From Acidobacteriota bacterium (lineage in GTDB: Bacteria > Acidobacteriota > Terriglobia > Terriglobales > Acidobacteriaceae), in contig JAJYSL010000270.1 in NCBI GenBank assembly GCA_021793595.1, positions 1-5,935 on the forward strand: a stretch of 5,935 bases of DNA, in the 5' to 3' direction. The notes beneath the pieces were generated by a model. That model was not told where the DNA came from. It saw only the letters and a list, made by a program, of their open reading frames with translations, and did no database searches. Made by a program: the position numbers and the translations under genes. Of this stretch, positions 1 to 5,326 are shown piece by piece. Position 1 is the stretch's first letter, and every line of letters starts with the position of its first letter.

Positions 1-574
1 TGCCAGGCGGCATTTGCACGTGTTCCATTTCGTTCTGCTGTTTTCCGTTCGCCAGTCGCTGCAGCGATATGGGAAAAATGCGCTGCTGCGTGATCTGGCC
101 GTTGTTGAATCCATACACAAGAATGCCGTTGCCGACCGCCTCTTTTCCATTGGGCAGTGGATGCGTCAAAGACGCGATGCTTACGTATAGGTGGTTCCCA
201 TCACTGCTGAACGCCAGGCCGGAGTACAACGTTTGCTCGGCGCTGCGTGACGTGGATGCATTGGGAAAGTCGAGCAGTTTACCCGAAGTTGTATCCAGTA
301 CCGCGACAGATTGGTCGCCCTTGGATTCCGCCGTCCCATATCCGGCATTCACGATGGCGACATAACGCCCATTGGGAGAAATTGCCATCGCCATCGGCAG
401 GCTGTTGGTCTTTTGCGGTGCGCCCGGTACCGGCTCAAGCAGCATTTTGCTGCTCGGCAGGGGAATGGTTCGCTGCCCCGGTGCGAAGTTTTGCGCCCAC
501 GTTGCGCAGGGAAACAAGAGGCTAGCCAACAGCAGAACAAGAGAGAAGCATGCGTTGCGAACAGTGTTTGTCAC
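1..574 (-). CDS. Exported YncE-like beta-propeller protein, N-terminal part (C-terminus off the window)
   Basis: The reading frame is open from a GTG at 574-572 to the left edge, giving 191 residues of an incomplete protein. A purine-rich GGTGGA lies 6 bases before the GTG, and no ATG is available upstream in frame. Residues 1-27 form a clear signal peptide: a basic start, the hydrophobic run SLVLLLASLLF, and an ATWA|QN cleavage site, so the protein is exported. After it come a motif like IPLPSSKMLLEP and the first propeller-type repeats: SPNGRYVAIVNAG near residues 66-78, a following strand SVAVLDTTSGKLLDFP, and a second repeat SSDGNHLYVSIAS. From memory, this N-terminus resembles acidobacterial proteins that join a YncE/YVTN propeller to an alkaline-phosphatase-type phosphoesterase domain. 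That second domain would lie outside the window, so the fusion is an inference. It is divergent from the desaturase, and no function can be assigned beyond a secreted propeller. Confidence 0.8.
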   Translation of the reverse strand, partial: MTNTVRNACFSLVLLLASLLFPCATWAQNFAPGQRTIPLPSSKMLLEPVPGAPQKTNSLPMAMAISPNGRYVAIVNAGYGTAESKGDQSVAVLDTTSGKLLDFPNASTSRSAEQTLYSGLAFSSDGNHLYVSIASLTHPLPNGKEAVGNGILVYGFNNGQITQQRIFPISLQRLANGKQQNEMEHVQMPPG

Positions 575-623
575 GACCCATCCACCATATCAAATTGCGC
601 TCTCTTTTTCCGATGGAAGCGGC

Positions 624-663
624 CGGTTTCAACGGATTTTCAATGTACCGCGGCGTGAAACCG
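624..663. repeat. 8-bp inverted repeat upstream of the propeller gene
   Basis: CGGTTTCA at 624-631 is perfectly complementary to TGAAACCG at 656-663, with 24 bases between. Inside, CGG (633-635) can pair with CCG (648-650). It lies about 50 bases upstream of the minus-strand start at 574, where an operator or a 5' leader hairpin would sit. Function is unknown, and an 8-bp match at this spacing could be chance. Confidence 0.35.
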
Positions 664-705
664 TCCCTTAGTCAAGTCGCTTCAGCGGCACGAATCTAAC
701 CCATT

Positions 706-742
706 ATTGCAATTACAAAAGTCTTACATTCACGTTGCAACG
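706..742. promoter_or_regulatory. Pair of TTGCAA-centred palindromes, possible operator of the desaturase
   Basis: Two perfect palindromes share the core TTGCAA: ATTGCAAT (706-713) and CGTTGCAACG (733-742). Their centres are 28 bases apart, and they lie 57-93 bases upstream of the desaturase start. Paired symmetric half-sites of this sort are typical of dimeric repressors or activators. The regulator is not known. Confidence 0.3.
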
Positions 743-788
743 CCGCTGATAGCCTTAGCTTTAGCAGACAATTTCCACTTCATCCCTT

Positions 789-793
789 GAGGT
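789..793 (+). promoter_or_regulatory. Ribosome binding site that selects the GTG start of the desaturase
   Basis: GAGGT at 789-793 lies 5 bases before the GTG at 799. The only nearby alternative, an in-frame ATG at 829, has no comparable purine-rich sequence. This favours the GTG start. Confidence 0.6.
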
Positions 794-798
794 AATTC

Positions 799-1809
799 GT
801 GCCATCTATCCTGAAAGATGCAGTCGAGATGAACCCAATCGCAACTTCTCCCCTACCATCTTCCTCCATTCCGACCGCCGAGGCGTCTTATGTTGGAACT
901 CCCGTCGCTGTCCCTGTGGCCATGCCGCCGGCGAACACCGGGCGCTCCAAATCTGCCCTCCCTGTGCTGGGAAGGGCGACACAAGACAAGGGCATGACAT
1001 GGACCACGACCATTTTTCTCGCCATTTTTCACGTCGGAGCCATCGCTGCCCTCTTCTTTTTTAGCTGGAGCGCTTTGGCTGTCTTCGCTGTGACCTACCT
1101 GCTGGCCATCAATGTTGGCATTGGCATGTGCTACCACCGACTGCTGACCCACCGCGGCTATAAAGTTCCCAAGTGGCTCGAATACGGTATGGCCATTTTT
1201 GCCACCACTGCATTGGAGGGTGGACCGATGTTCTGGGTAGCCACCCATCGCGTGCATCACCAGCACAGCGACCATGTCGGCGACCCGCACACCCCCACCG
1301 AAGGTGGCTGGTGGGCGCACGCCGGCTGGATTCTCAAGGGCAAGGCAATGCACACGGAAACTTCCATGCTCGCCCGCTATGCCCCCGACCTTGCCAAGGA
1401 CCGCTTTTATGTTCTGCTGAGCAAATACCACTGGGTCCCGTTGACAGTGGAAGGCCTGATCCTGCTGGCCATTGGCGGATGGCAGTGGGTGCTGTGGGGC
1501 GTCTTTCTGCGCGTGACCATCGGACTCCATGCCACATGGCTGGTCAATTCCGCGACCCATATGTGGGGTTCCCGTCGCTTCCAAACTCGCGACGACTCTC
1601 GCAACAGTTGGTGGGTAGCCTTGTTGACTGGCGGAGAAGGATGGCACAACAACCATCACGCGCACCCGGTTTCCGCGCGCCACGGCCTCACCTGGTATGA
1701 ATTCGACATCAACTATTACGGCATTTGGCTGCTGAAGAAACTCGGACTCGCCCGGCACGTGAAAACCGCCCAGTTCGACCCCCTGGATCCACGTCCGGCA
1801 GGCGTGTAA
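799..1809 (+). CDS. Membrane fatty acid desaturase (Delta9 / stearoyl-CoA desaturase-like)
   Basis: This is a 336-residue integral membrane di-iron enzyme that introduces a double bond into a fatty acyl chain using oxygen and an electron donor, and so lowers membrane order. The histidine boxes of the family are all present: HRLLTHR at residues 113-119, HRVHH at 150-154 followed by QHSDHVGDPHTP, and WHNNHH at 282-287. An extra conserved-type pair lies at H244 and H254 (NSATHMWG). Hydrophobic segments fall at about 68-88, 90-110, 130-148, 215-235 and 236-250. The first 60 residues are an unusual Pro/Ala/Ser-rich stretch with no recognisable domain. They shorten by only ten residues if translation begins at the ATG at 829. 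The GTG start is chosen for its Shine-Dalgarno sequence. No fused cytochrome b5 or ferredoxin domain is present, so the electron donor is encoded elsewhere. The substrate form (acyl-CoA, acyl-ACP or lipid-linked) cannot be read from the sequence. A two-component system follows on the same strand. Confidence 0.93.
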   Translation: MPSILKDAVEMNPIATSPLPSSSIPTAEASYVGTPVAVPVAMPPANTGRSKSALPVLGRATQDKGMTWTTTIFLAIFHVGAIAALFFFSWSALAVFAVTYLLAINVGIGMCYHRLLTHRGYKVPKWLEYGMAIFATTALEGGPMFWVATHRVHHQHSDHVGDPHTPTEGGWWAHAGWILKGKAMHTETSMLARYAPDLAKDRFYVLLSKYHWVPLTVEGLILLAIGGWQWVLWGVFLRVTIGLHATWLVNSATHMWGSRRFQTRDDSRNSWWVALLTGGEGWHNNHHAHPVSARHGLTWYEFDINYYGIWLLKKLGLARHVKTAQFDPLDPRPAGV

Positions 1810-1846
1810 ATCTTTCTGTAGCCACCAAGACCCCTCTCCTGCCCTG

Positions 1847-1909
1847 AAGCCTGACGGTAGCGTGAGCGACTCCTGCAAAGGAAATCCGCTCTATACTGCC
1901 GTCAGGCTT
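1847..1909 (+). repeat. Long inverted repeat with nested hairpin between desaturase and kinase
   Basis: The arm at 1847-1860 (AAGCCTGACGGTAG) pairs with 1896-1909 (CTGCCGTCAGGCTT) over 14 positions: 13 Watson-Crick pairs and one G-U. The enclosed 35 bases fold further: GAGCG (1864-1868) with CGCTC (1887-1891), then TCCT (1871-1874) with AGGA (1879-1882) closing a GCAA (GNRA-type) tetraloop. The outer stem is followed by a modest T-rich stretch (CTTTCTGTTGTG). It begins 38 bases after the desaturase stop and ends 28 bases before the kinase start. It may be a transcription terminator with a large head, a structured leader of the kinase operon, or a genomic repeat unit. Confidence 0.6.
1892..1897 (+). 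promoter_or_regulatory. Possible -10 element for the kinase-regulator operon
   Basis: TATACT differs from the TATAAT consensus at one position and would place transcription start about 35 bases before the kinase ATG. No good -35 hexamer lies 16-18 bases upstream, and the element overlaps the second arm of the inverted repeat. The call is tentative. Confidence 0.25.
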
Positions 1910-1937
1910 TCTGTTGTGTGAAAGCGCCTGAATTACG

Positions 1938-2846
1938 ATGCAGATCACTCGCCGCCGCGGAACCATCGCATTCTTCATCACGCTGGGCTCCTGTCTGGTG
2001 GCCCTTGCGATTGCGTTGAATGTCCGCTGGGTGATCCTTAACTGGCATGAAATTGTTCCCTTGGTCTTGGGCGTTCTTTTCTTCGGCATTCTCATCGCCG
2101 GAGTGGTATTGAACACCATCTTCCTGGTGCGGGAAATCCGCCGCAATGAACGCCACGACAGCTTTCTCAATGCCGTCACGCACGAACTGAAAACACCGAT
2201 TGCTTCCATTCGCCTATATCTGGAAACCTTGCAGCGGCGTGACCTGAGCGAGGACAAACGACAGGATTTCTACCGTATCATGCTCAATGACAGTGAAAGG
2301 TTGCTGGCCACCGTCGAGCAAGTTCTGAAGGCAGGCGAGGTTGGCCAGCGAGGCCCGGACGACATCAGCATTCGTGTAAACATGAAAGCGATGGTCGAAG
2401 ATTCGTGCCAGGTGGTCGCGCTGCGCAACCATCTGCCTCCCGAGACCCTCCAGTTCTTCGACGATACCCATAGCATGTCCACCGTGGTTGTCGGCAATCC
2501 GGAGGATCTTCGCGCAGCCATTACCAACATCCTCGATAATGCCGTGAAATATTCTCCGAAAGACCCAAAAATACAGGTGCACCTGACTGTGGAGCACGAT
2601 GCCTGGGTGGTTCTGCGCGTGACGGATAATGGAATTGGCATTTCCAATGCCCACCTGAAACGAATTTTCAAGCGCTTTTATCGTGTGCCCAGCCTGACGG
2701 TGCGGCGCACCAAAGGCACCGGGTTGGGATTATTTCTGGTACGCACCATCGCCCGTCAGCATGGCGGCGATGCCAGCGCAGCCAGTGAAGGCGAGGGCCG
2801 GGGGTCTACAATCACCCTGCAGCTGCCGCGTGTGTTGCAGTCGTAG
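1938..2846 (+). CDS. Sensor histidine kinase, two membrane segments, no sizeable sensor domain
   Basis: This 302-residue kinase should autophosphorylate on histidine and pass the phosphate to the regulator encoded 20 bases downstream. Two hydrophobic helices lie at about residues 8-28 and 41-63. They are joined by only about a dozen residues (29-40, containing W31, W36 and H37), so there is no periplasmic sensing domain. I see no HAMP or PAS domain: the second helix runs through a short basic linker (REIRRNERH) straight into the HisKA domain. The H box is FLNAVTHELKTP with phospho-acceptor H82. The HATPase domain has an N box NILDNAVKYS (197-206), a G1 box DNGIGI (230-235), an F-box region around FKRFYR (244-249) and a G2 box KGTGLGLF (259-266). 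ATG 1938 is the first start after an in-frame stop and has only a weak Shine-Dalgarno. Short kinases of this shape often sense the membrane itself or a partner protein; this is inference. Confidence 0.92.
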   Translation: MQITRRRGTIAFFITLGSCLVALAIALNVRWVILNWHEIVPLVLGVLFFGILIAGVVLNTIFLVREIRRNERHDSFLNAVTHELKTPIASIRLYLETLQRRDLSEDKRQDFYRIMLNDSERLLATVEQVLKAGEVGQRGPDDISIRVNMKAMVEDSCQVVALRNHLPPETLQFFDDTHSMSTVVVGNPEDLRAAITNILDNAVKYSPKDPKIQVHLTVEHDAWVVLRVTDNGIGISNAHLKRIFKRFYRVPSLTVRRTKGTGLGLFLVRTIARQHGGDASAASEGEGRGSTITLQLPRVLQS

Positions 2847-2856
2847 ATGTTGTTTC

Positions 2857-2861
2857 GAGGG
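2857..2861 (+). promoter_or_regulatory. Ribosome binding site for the response regulator GTG start
   Basis: GAGGG lies 5 bases before the GTG at 2867. It favours that start over the in-frame ATG at 2897, and it sits in the 20-base gap after the kinase stop, which fits translation from a shared transcript. Confidence 0.55.
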
Positions 2862-2866
2862 TATGT

Positions 2867-3673
2867 GTGGACAAAAATGAAAACAATGCGCGGGCGATGG
2901 GAACGCTGAGCCGCGTAGAGTCAAACGCCGCCAGTCGTATCCTCATTGTGGAAGATGAAGCACACCTGGCTCAGGGCCTGCTCTTCAATCTGCAGGCAGA
3001 GGGACACGAGGTCGTAGTCGCTGCGGACGGAGAATCTGCTCTCGATTGGTTGCTGAAACAGCGCGTCTCATTCGACGCCGTTGTGCTGGACGTCATGCTG
3101 CCCGGCATCGATGGATTCGCCGTGGCCCGCGCCATGCGAGCAGCGCAAAATTACACTCCCGTTTTGATGCTGACCGCCCGTGGTCGTCCGGAAGACGTGC
3201 TGGAGGGTTTTGCCGCCGGAGCGGACGACTATCTGCCCAAACCCTTCGAGCTTTCCATTCTGCTGGCCCGCCTCAACGGCTTACTGCGCCGTAGCCAATG
3301 GCTCCGCCCTCAAGCCGCACAGGAACCTGCGCCAACGGCGGACGAATATACCTTCGCAGGCAAGACCATCGATTTTTCTTTGCTGGAACTACGCGCAGCC
3401 GATAAGCAGGTGCACCTGACCATGATGGAGGTTGAGTTACTGCGCTATCTGGTACACAATCCCGGCCGGGCAATTTCTCGCAGCGAAATTCTCGACAAGG
3501 TGTGGCATCTGCATGAGGATACCGATACCCGCGCTATCGACAATTTCATTGTCCGCCTGCGCCGCTACCTGGAAGACGACCCCGCGCATCCTGCGCATTT
3601 GCAAACGGTGCGCGGCGTCGGATATCGCTTCGTGCCCGATGCAAAAGAAGACGGCGAATCGACTCCTCCCTAG
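2867..3673 (+). CDS. OmpR/PhoB-family response regulator transcription factor
   Basis: The protein has 268 residues: a receiver domain at about 24-140 and a winged-helix DNA-binding domain at about 160-256. Receiver landmarks are the acidic pair E29-D30 in ILIVEDE, phospho-acceptor D75 in VVLDVMLPG, T103 in MLTARG, and K125 in DYLPKPFE. The output domain shows the OmpR-type signature: LTMMEVELLRYLVHNPG, then SRSEILDKVW, then the recognition-helix region TRAIDNFIVRLRRYLE and the wing VRGVGYRF. About 22 extra residues precede the receiver if the GTG start is right; ATG 2897 would shorten this to 12. It is almost certainly the partner of the kinase just upstream, since they are on the same strand 20 bases apart. 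Its targets are unknown. The neighbouring desaturase and the operon itself are the obvious candidates. Confidence 0.94.
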   Translation: MDKNENNARAMGTLSRVESNAASRILIVEDEAHLAQGLLFNLQAEGHEVVVAADGESALDWLLKQRVSFDAVVLDVMLPGIDGFAVARAMRAAQNYTPVLMLTARGRPEDVLEGFAAGADDYLPKPFELSILLARLNGLLRRSQWLRPQAAQEPAPTADEYTFAGKTIDFSLLELRAADKQVHLTMMEVELLRYLVHNPGRAISRSEILDKVWHLHEDTDTRAIDNFIVRLRRYLEDDPAHPAHLQTVRGVGYRFVPDAKEDGESTPP

Positions 3674-3697
3674 GCAGCCCCCCTTCGTTGAGCTGCC
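3673..3697. terminator. Weak stem-loop in the convergent gap
   Basis: GGCAGC (3673-3678, beginning with the last base of the regulator stop codon) pairs with GCTGCC (3692-3697) around a 13-base loop. It sits in the 45-base gap between two convergent genes, where a bidirectional terminator would be expected. No T-run follows on either strand, so an intrinsic terminator is doubtful. Confidence 0.25.
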
Positions 3698-3718
3698 ATC
3701 GACAGATCCGCGGCACTC

Positions 3719-4210
3719 TTATTCCGGCTTGGAAGGTCCGCCCGGCATACCGTGTTTATGCTCCGGCGGCAGGACAAATACCGCCGGCATTTTTTGGCCG
3801 CGATGGCAGGTTCCGCAGGTTACATTCTTCTGATCCGGCTTCGCGTCCGGGTTGTCCACCTGCGACAGGTATTTGTCGTTGATTGTCATCGTCATCCGCA
3901 ACATCGTCCGTGCAATCCGCTTTTGCGGCTTGGCATCCGAAGCAAAATCAAGATGACGTGGCTGTGGCCCCGGTTCGTGACAGAATTCGCATTTCACCCC
4001 CAGCGATCCCGCGAATCCATGCATCACTTTCATCAACTGATCGTGGGAAATATCCTTCGGTAGCACTTGCAGGTTTTTTGGCTTCGGCATGGGCCCCCGC
4101 GGTCTGTGCATTCCGGCGGGCTCCCCTTGAGGCGTCTGTGCGCCTAGTGGCAGTGCCATCAGAACCATTGCTGCCGAGAGAATCCCGGTGAGGAAAAGTC
4201 GTTTCTGCAT
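3719..4210 (-). CDS. Exported di-heme c-type cytochrome (reaction-centre cytochrome c-like)
   Basis: This is a 163-residue periplasmic electron carrier. Residues 1-24 are a signal peptide (MQKRLFLTG then a hydrophobic stretch, cleavage near PLGA|Q). Two covalent heme motifs are present: CEFCH (74-78) and CGTCH (132-136). Each is in a similar setting, with a helix containing Met (M60/M63, and M103/M106/M108) placed before it; these are candidate axial ligands. The patterns NLQVLPKDISHDQLMKVM, GVKCEFCH and VTCGTCHRG, with a helix RTMLRMTMTINDKYL between, resemble the cytochrome subunit family of photosynthetic reaction centres. In Acidobacteria, small proteins of this type are common and need not mean photosynthesis. 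The mature N-terminus and the C-terminus are rich in Pro, Gly, His and Met. The frame is open further upstream to 4276, but the start at 4210 is chosen because it begins the signal peptide and has CAGGG about 9 bases before it. Electron partners are unknown. Confidence 0.9.
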   Translation of the reverse strand: MQKRLFLTGILSAAMVLMALPLGAQTPQGEPAGMHRPRGPMPKPKNLQVLPKDISHDQLMKVMHGFAGSLGVKCEFCHEPGPQPRHLDFASDAKPQKRIARTMLRMTMTINDKYLSQVDNPDAKPDQKNVTCGTCHRGQKMPAVFVLPPEHKHGMPGGPSKPE

Positions 4211-4274
4211 GCAGACACACCCTGGAGGCCCCGTTGGAGCGATTTGGCGGCGAAAGCCATGAGCCTTGCACGCC

Positions 4275-4304
4275 ATAGTACCGGGAAAACTGCACGGCGA
4301 TCAA
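4275..4304 (-). promoter_or_regulatory. Possible promoter of the cytochrome gene
   Basis: On the minus strand TTGATC (4304-4299) and TACTAT (4280-4275) are separated by 18 bases. Each matches the sigma-70 consensus at four of six positions. Transcription would begin near 4268, giving a leader of about 58 bases. The match is modest and unproven. Confidence 0.27.
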
Positions 4305-4321
4305 TCGGAATGTTTTCTCAC

Positions 4322-4354
4322 GCTGTCGCTCGCGATGTTCCTCCATCGCGCAGC
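4322..4354. repeat. Hairpin downstream of the PPK2 gene
   Basis: CGCGATG (4331-4337) and CATCGCG (4344-4350) form a perfect 7-bp stem with a 6-base loop. GCTG (4322-4325) and CAGC (4351-4354) extend it past a 5-base bulge. It lies 30 bases beyond the PPK2 stop in the reading direction of that gene. No T-run follows, so it may be an RNA 3'-end structure or a factor-dependent terminator rather than an intrinsic one. Confidence 0.4.
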
Positions 4355-4383
4355 AATGGGTAAACAAGCGCGGGGATGGATCG

Positions 4384-4803
4384 TTATTTGGTCAGCATCT
4401 TGCGTATCGACAGCAGTTCCGCGCGCCGTTTCGCAGTGGTCCTGGGATACGCCATTTTCAAATCGCCCAGAGCGTCCAGAACAATTTGGGATACGATCAG
4501 CCTGGCATTCTCCTTGTCGTCGGCGGGCACAACATACCAGGGGGCCTCACGGGTGCTGGTCGCGTGCAGGCATGCCTCGTAAGCCTTCATGTATTCTTCC
4601 CAATATTTTCTCTCGTGGATATCCCCCATACTGAATTTCCAGTTTTTGTCCGCCTCGTCGATGCGTGCTAGAAATCGCCTTTCCTGCTCTTCCTTGGACA
4701 AATGGAGAAACATTTTTACGACCCGCGTGCCGTTCCGGTACAAGTGCCGCTCCAGATCCGTAATCGAGCGATACCGCTGCTCCCAGATATTTTTTCGTTG
4801 CAC
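4384..4803 (-). CDS. PPK2, C-terminal piece in the shifted frame
   Basis: An open frame of up to 139 codons, counted from an internal GTG at 4803, carries the rest of PPK2: [31 protein letters not shown], the [13 protein letters not shown] segment and [19 protein letters not shown]. These match the C-terminal half of the family without gaps. No ribosome binding site is evident before the GTG, so independent translation is unlikely. The piece is best read as the continuation of the gene upstream after a frameshift. Confidence 0.65.
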   Translation of the reverse strand: MQRKNIWEQRYRSITDLERHLYRNGTRVVKMFLHLSKEEQERRFLARIDEADKNWKFSMGDIHERKYWEEYMKAYEACLHATSTREAPWYVVPADDKENARLIVSQIVLDALGDLKMAYPRTTAKRRAELLSIRKMLTK

Positions 4804-5270
4804 AATTCTCGCGGCAGCCCCTGCACGGCGAGAATCTCCGGATGCACGCGCACCACCAGAACTTCCTCGTAGTAGGAGCGATTGAAAATGCCGATGCGTC
4901 CGCGCTCCGGCAAACGGCAGGTCGTCCGCCAGAGAAAATCATGTTTCAGATCCTCGGCACTCGGCTGCTTAAAGCTGAATACCTCGCACCCCTCTGGGTT
5001 GACCCCGGACATGACGTGCCGGATGGCGCCGTCCTTCCCCGCGCTGTCCATACCCTGAAAAATCAGCAGCACTGCATACCTGGCCGATGCGTACAGAAGT
5101 TCCTGTAGAGAGCTCAACGTCTTCACGTGGTCCTCCAAAACTTCCTTGTAGCATTCCTTGCTCTCGCAATACGGCTTGACCAGTGTGGGCCAATGTTTCA
5201 ATTTCACCTTCGCGCCATGCGCCACCCGAAAATCCTTCGAGTCGATTTTGATCTTCGATTTCTCGCTCAT
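4716..5270 (-). CDS. PPK2, N-terminal piece as actually readable (nucleotide-binding half)
   Basis: The uninterrupted frame gives 184 residues, of which 1-160 belong to PPK2 and the last 24 are out-of-frame sequence before a chance stop. It holds the Walker A loop GMDSAGKDG (73-81), the following helix and strand region [28 protein letters not shown], and the Walker B-type segment [20 protein letters not shown] (about 127-146). Without the downstream half it would lack the lid and C-terminal helices, so the product alone is probably inactive. Confidence 0.7.
   Translation of the reverse strand: MSEKSKIKIDSKDFRVAHGAKVKLKHWPTLVKPYCESKECYKEVLEDHVKTLSSLQELLYASARYAVLLIFQGMDSAGKDGAIRHVMSGVNPEGCEVFSFKQPSAEDLKHDFLWRTTCRLPERGRIGIFNRSYYEEVLVVRVHPEILAVQGLPRELCNEKISGSSGIARLRIWSGTCTGTARGS
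4790..4795 (-). other. Frameshift site: run of six A on the coding strand
   Basis: The coding strand reads AACGAAAAAATATCTGG. In frame it gives Asn-Glu-Lys-Ile-Ser; with one more A it gives Asn-Glu-Lys-Asn-Ile-Trp, the family pattern. The heptamer does not meet the canonical X XXY YYZ slip rule, because the A-site codon ATA would not re-pair well. Confidence 0.75.
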
Positions 5271-5326
5271 ATTCGGTCCCCTGATTCGCCTCCGCCTTAT
5301 ATTCGCCTGCTCCAGCGCGAACCACC

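Larger units (their letters stand above)
575..798. promoter_or_regulatory. Divergent intergenic region with palindromes (propeller gene / desaturase)
   Basis: These 224 bases separate two genes that start outward, so both promoters and any operators should lie here. No reading frame in it looks like a gene. Three symmetric elements are visible: an 8-bp inverted repeat (624-631 with 656-663), the palindrome ATTGCAAT at 706-713, and the palindrome CGTTGCAACG at 733-742. I could not find a convincing sigma-70 pair on either strand: the hexamers resembling TTGACA and TATAAT have poor spacing. The assignment as a regulatory region rests on position and symmetry only. Confidence 0.5.
4211..4383. 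other. Intergenic region between the PPK2 gene and the cytochrome gene
   Basis: These 173 bases carry no convincing gene. They hold a hairpin about 30 bases past the PPK2 stop and a possible promoter for the cytochrome, both listed separately. Frames open through this stretch lack family features. Confidence 0.5.
4384..5270 (-). pseudogene. ppk2: Polyphosphate kinase 2 family gene, split by a single-base frameshift
   Basis: Read across one frameshift, this locus encodes a complete protein of about 295 residues, a normal length for PPK2 enzymes of the polyphosphate:nucleotide phosphotransferase type. These cytoplasmic enzymes move phosphate between polyphosphate and nucleotides, usually making ATP or GTP from the di- or monophosphate. 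The N-terminal 160 residues are in one frame and the C-terminal 135 in the next. Homology switches at a run of six A on the coding strand (4795-4790), where seven would restore AsnGluLysAsnIleTrpGluGln. No residue seems missing on either side, and no other lesion is visible, so the break is recent or is a sequencing error. The start at 5270 has AGGGGA six bases upstream. The gene begins 56 bases after the YyaL/SSP411-type gene on the same strand, so the two may be co-transcribed. The nucleotide preference (class I or III) cannot be settled here. Confidence 0.85.

Noticed and set aside
853..1878. Long open frame (341 codons) on the minus strand opposite the desaturase
   Set aside because: It lies almost wholly antisense to a gene with all three histidine boxes. 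Its product is full of His, Gly and Arg with no family pattern, as expected for the mirror of a GC-rich coding region.
1709..2257. 182-codon minus-strand frame spanning the desaturase end, the gap and the kinase start
   Set aside because: It overlaps two well-supported genes, is very Arg/Ser-rich and shows no domain. It is a shadow frame.
3673..3697. Strong intrinsic bidirectional terminator between the convergent genes
   Set aside because: The stem is only six pairs with a 13-base loop and no T-run on either side. It was kept only as a weak candidate.
4211..4276. Upstream in-frame start for the cytochrome at 4276
   Set aside because: The extra 22 residues would place a non-hydrophobic stretch before a perfectly good signal peptide. 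The start at 4210 has its own ribosome binding site.
3948..4367. 139-codon minus-strand frame overlapping the cytochrome gene and its upstream region
   Set aside because: It is out of frame with the heme motifs and signal peptide and has no recognisable features.
4790..4803. Canonical -1 programmed ribosomal frameshift signal in PPK2
   Set aside because: A -1 shift would restore the frame, but the sequence does not fit X XXY YYZ and I see no strong downstream pseudoknot. PPK2 genes are not known to use frameshifting.
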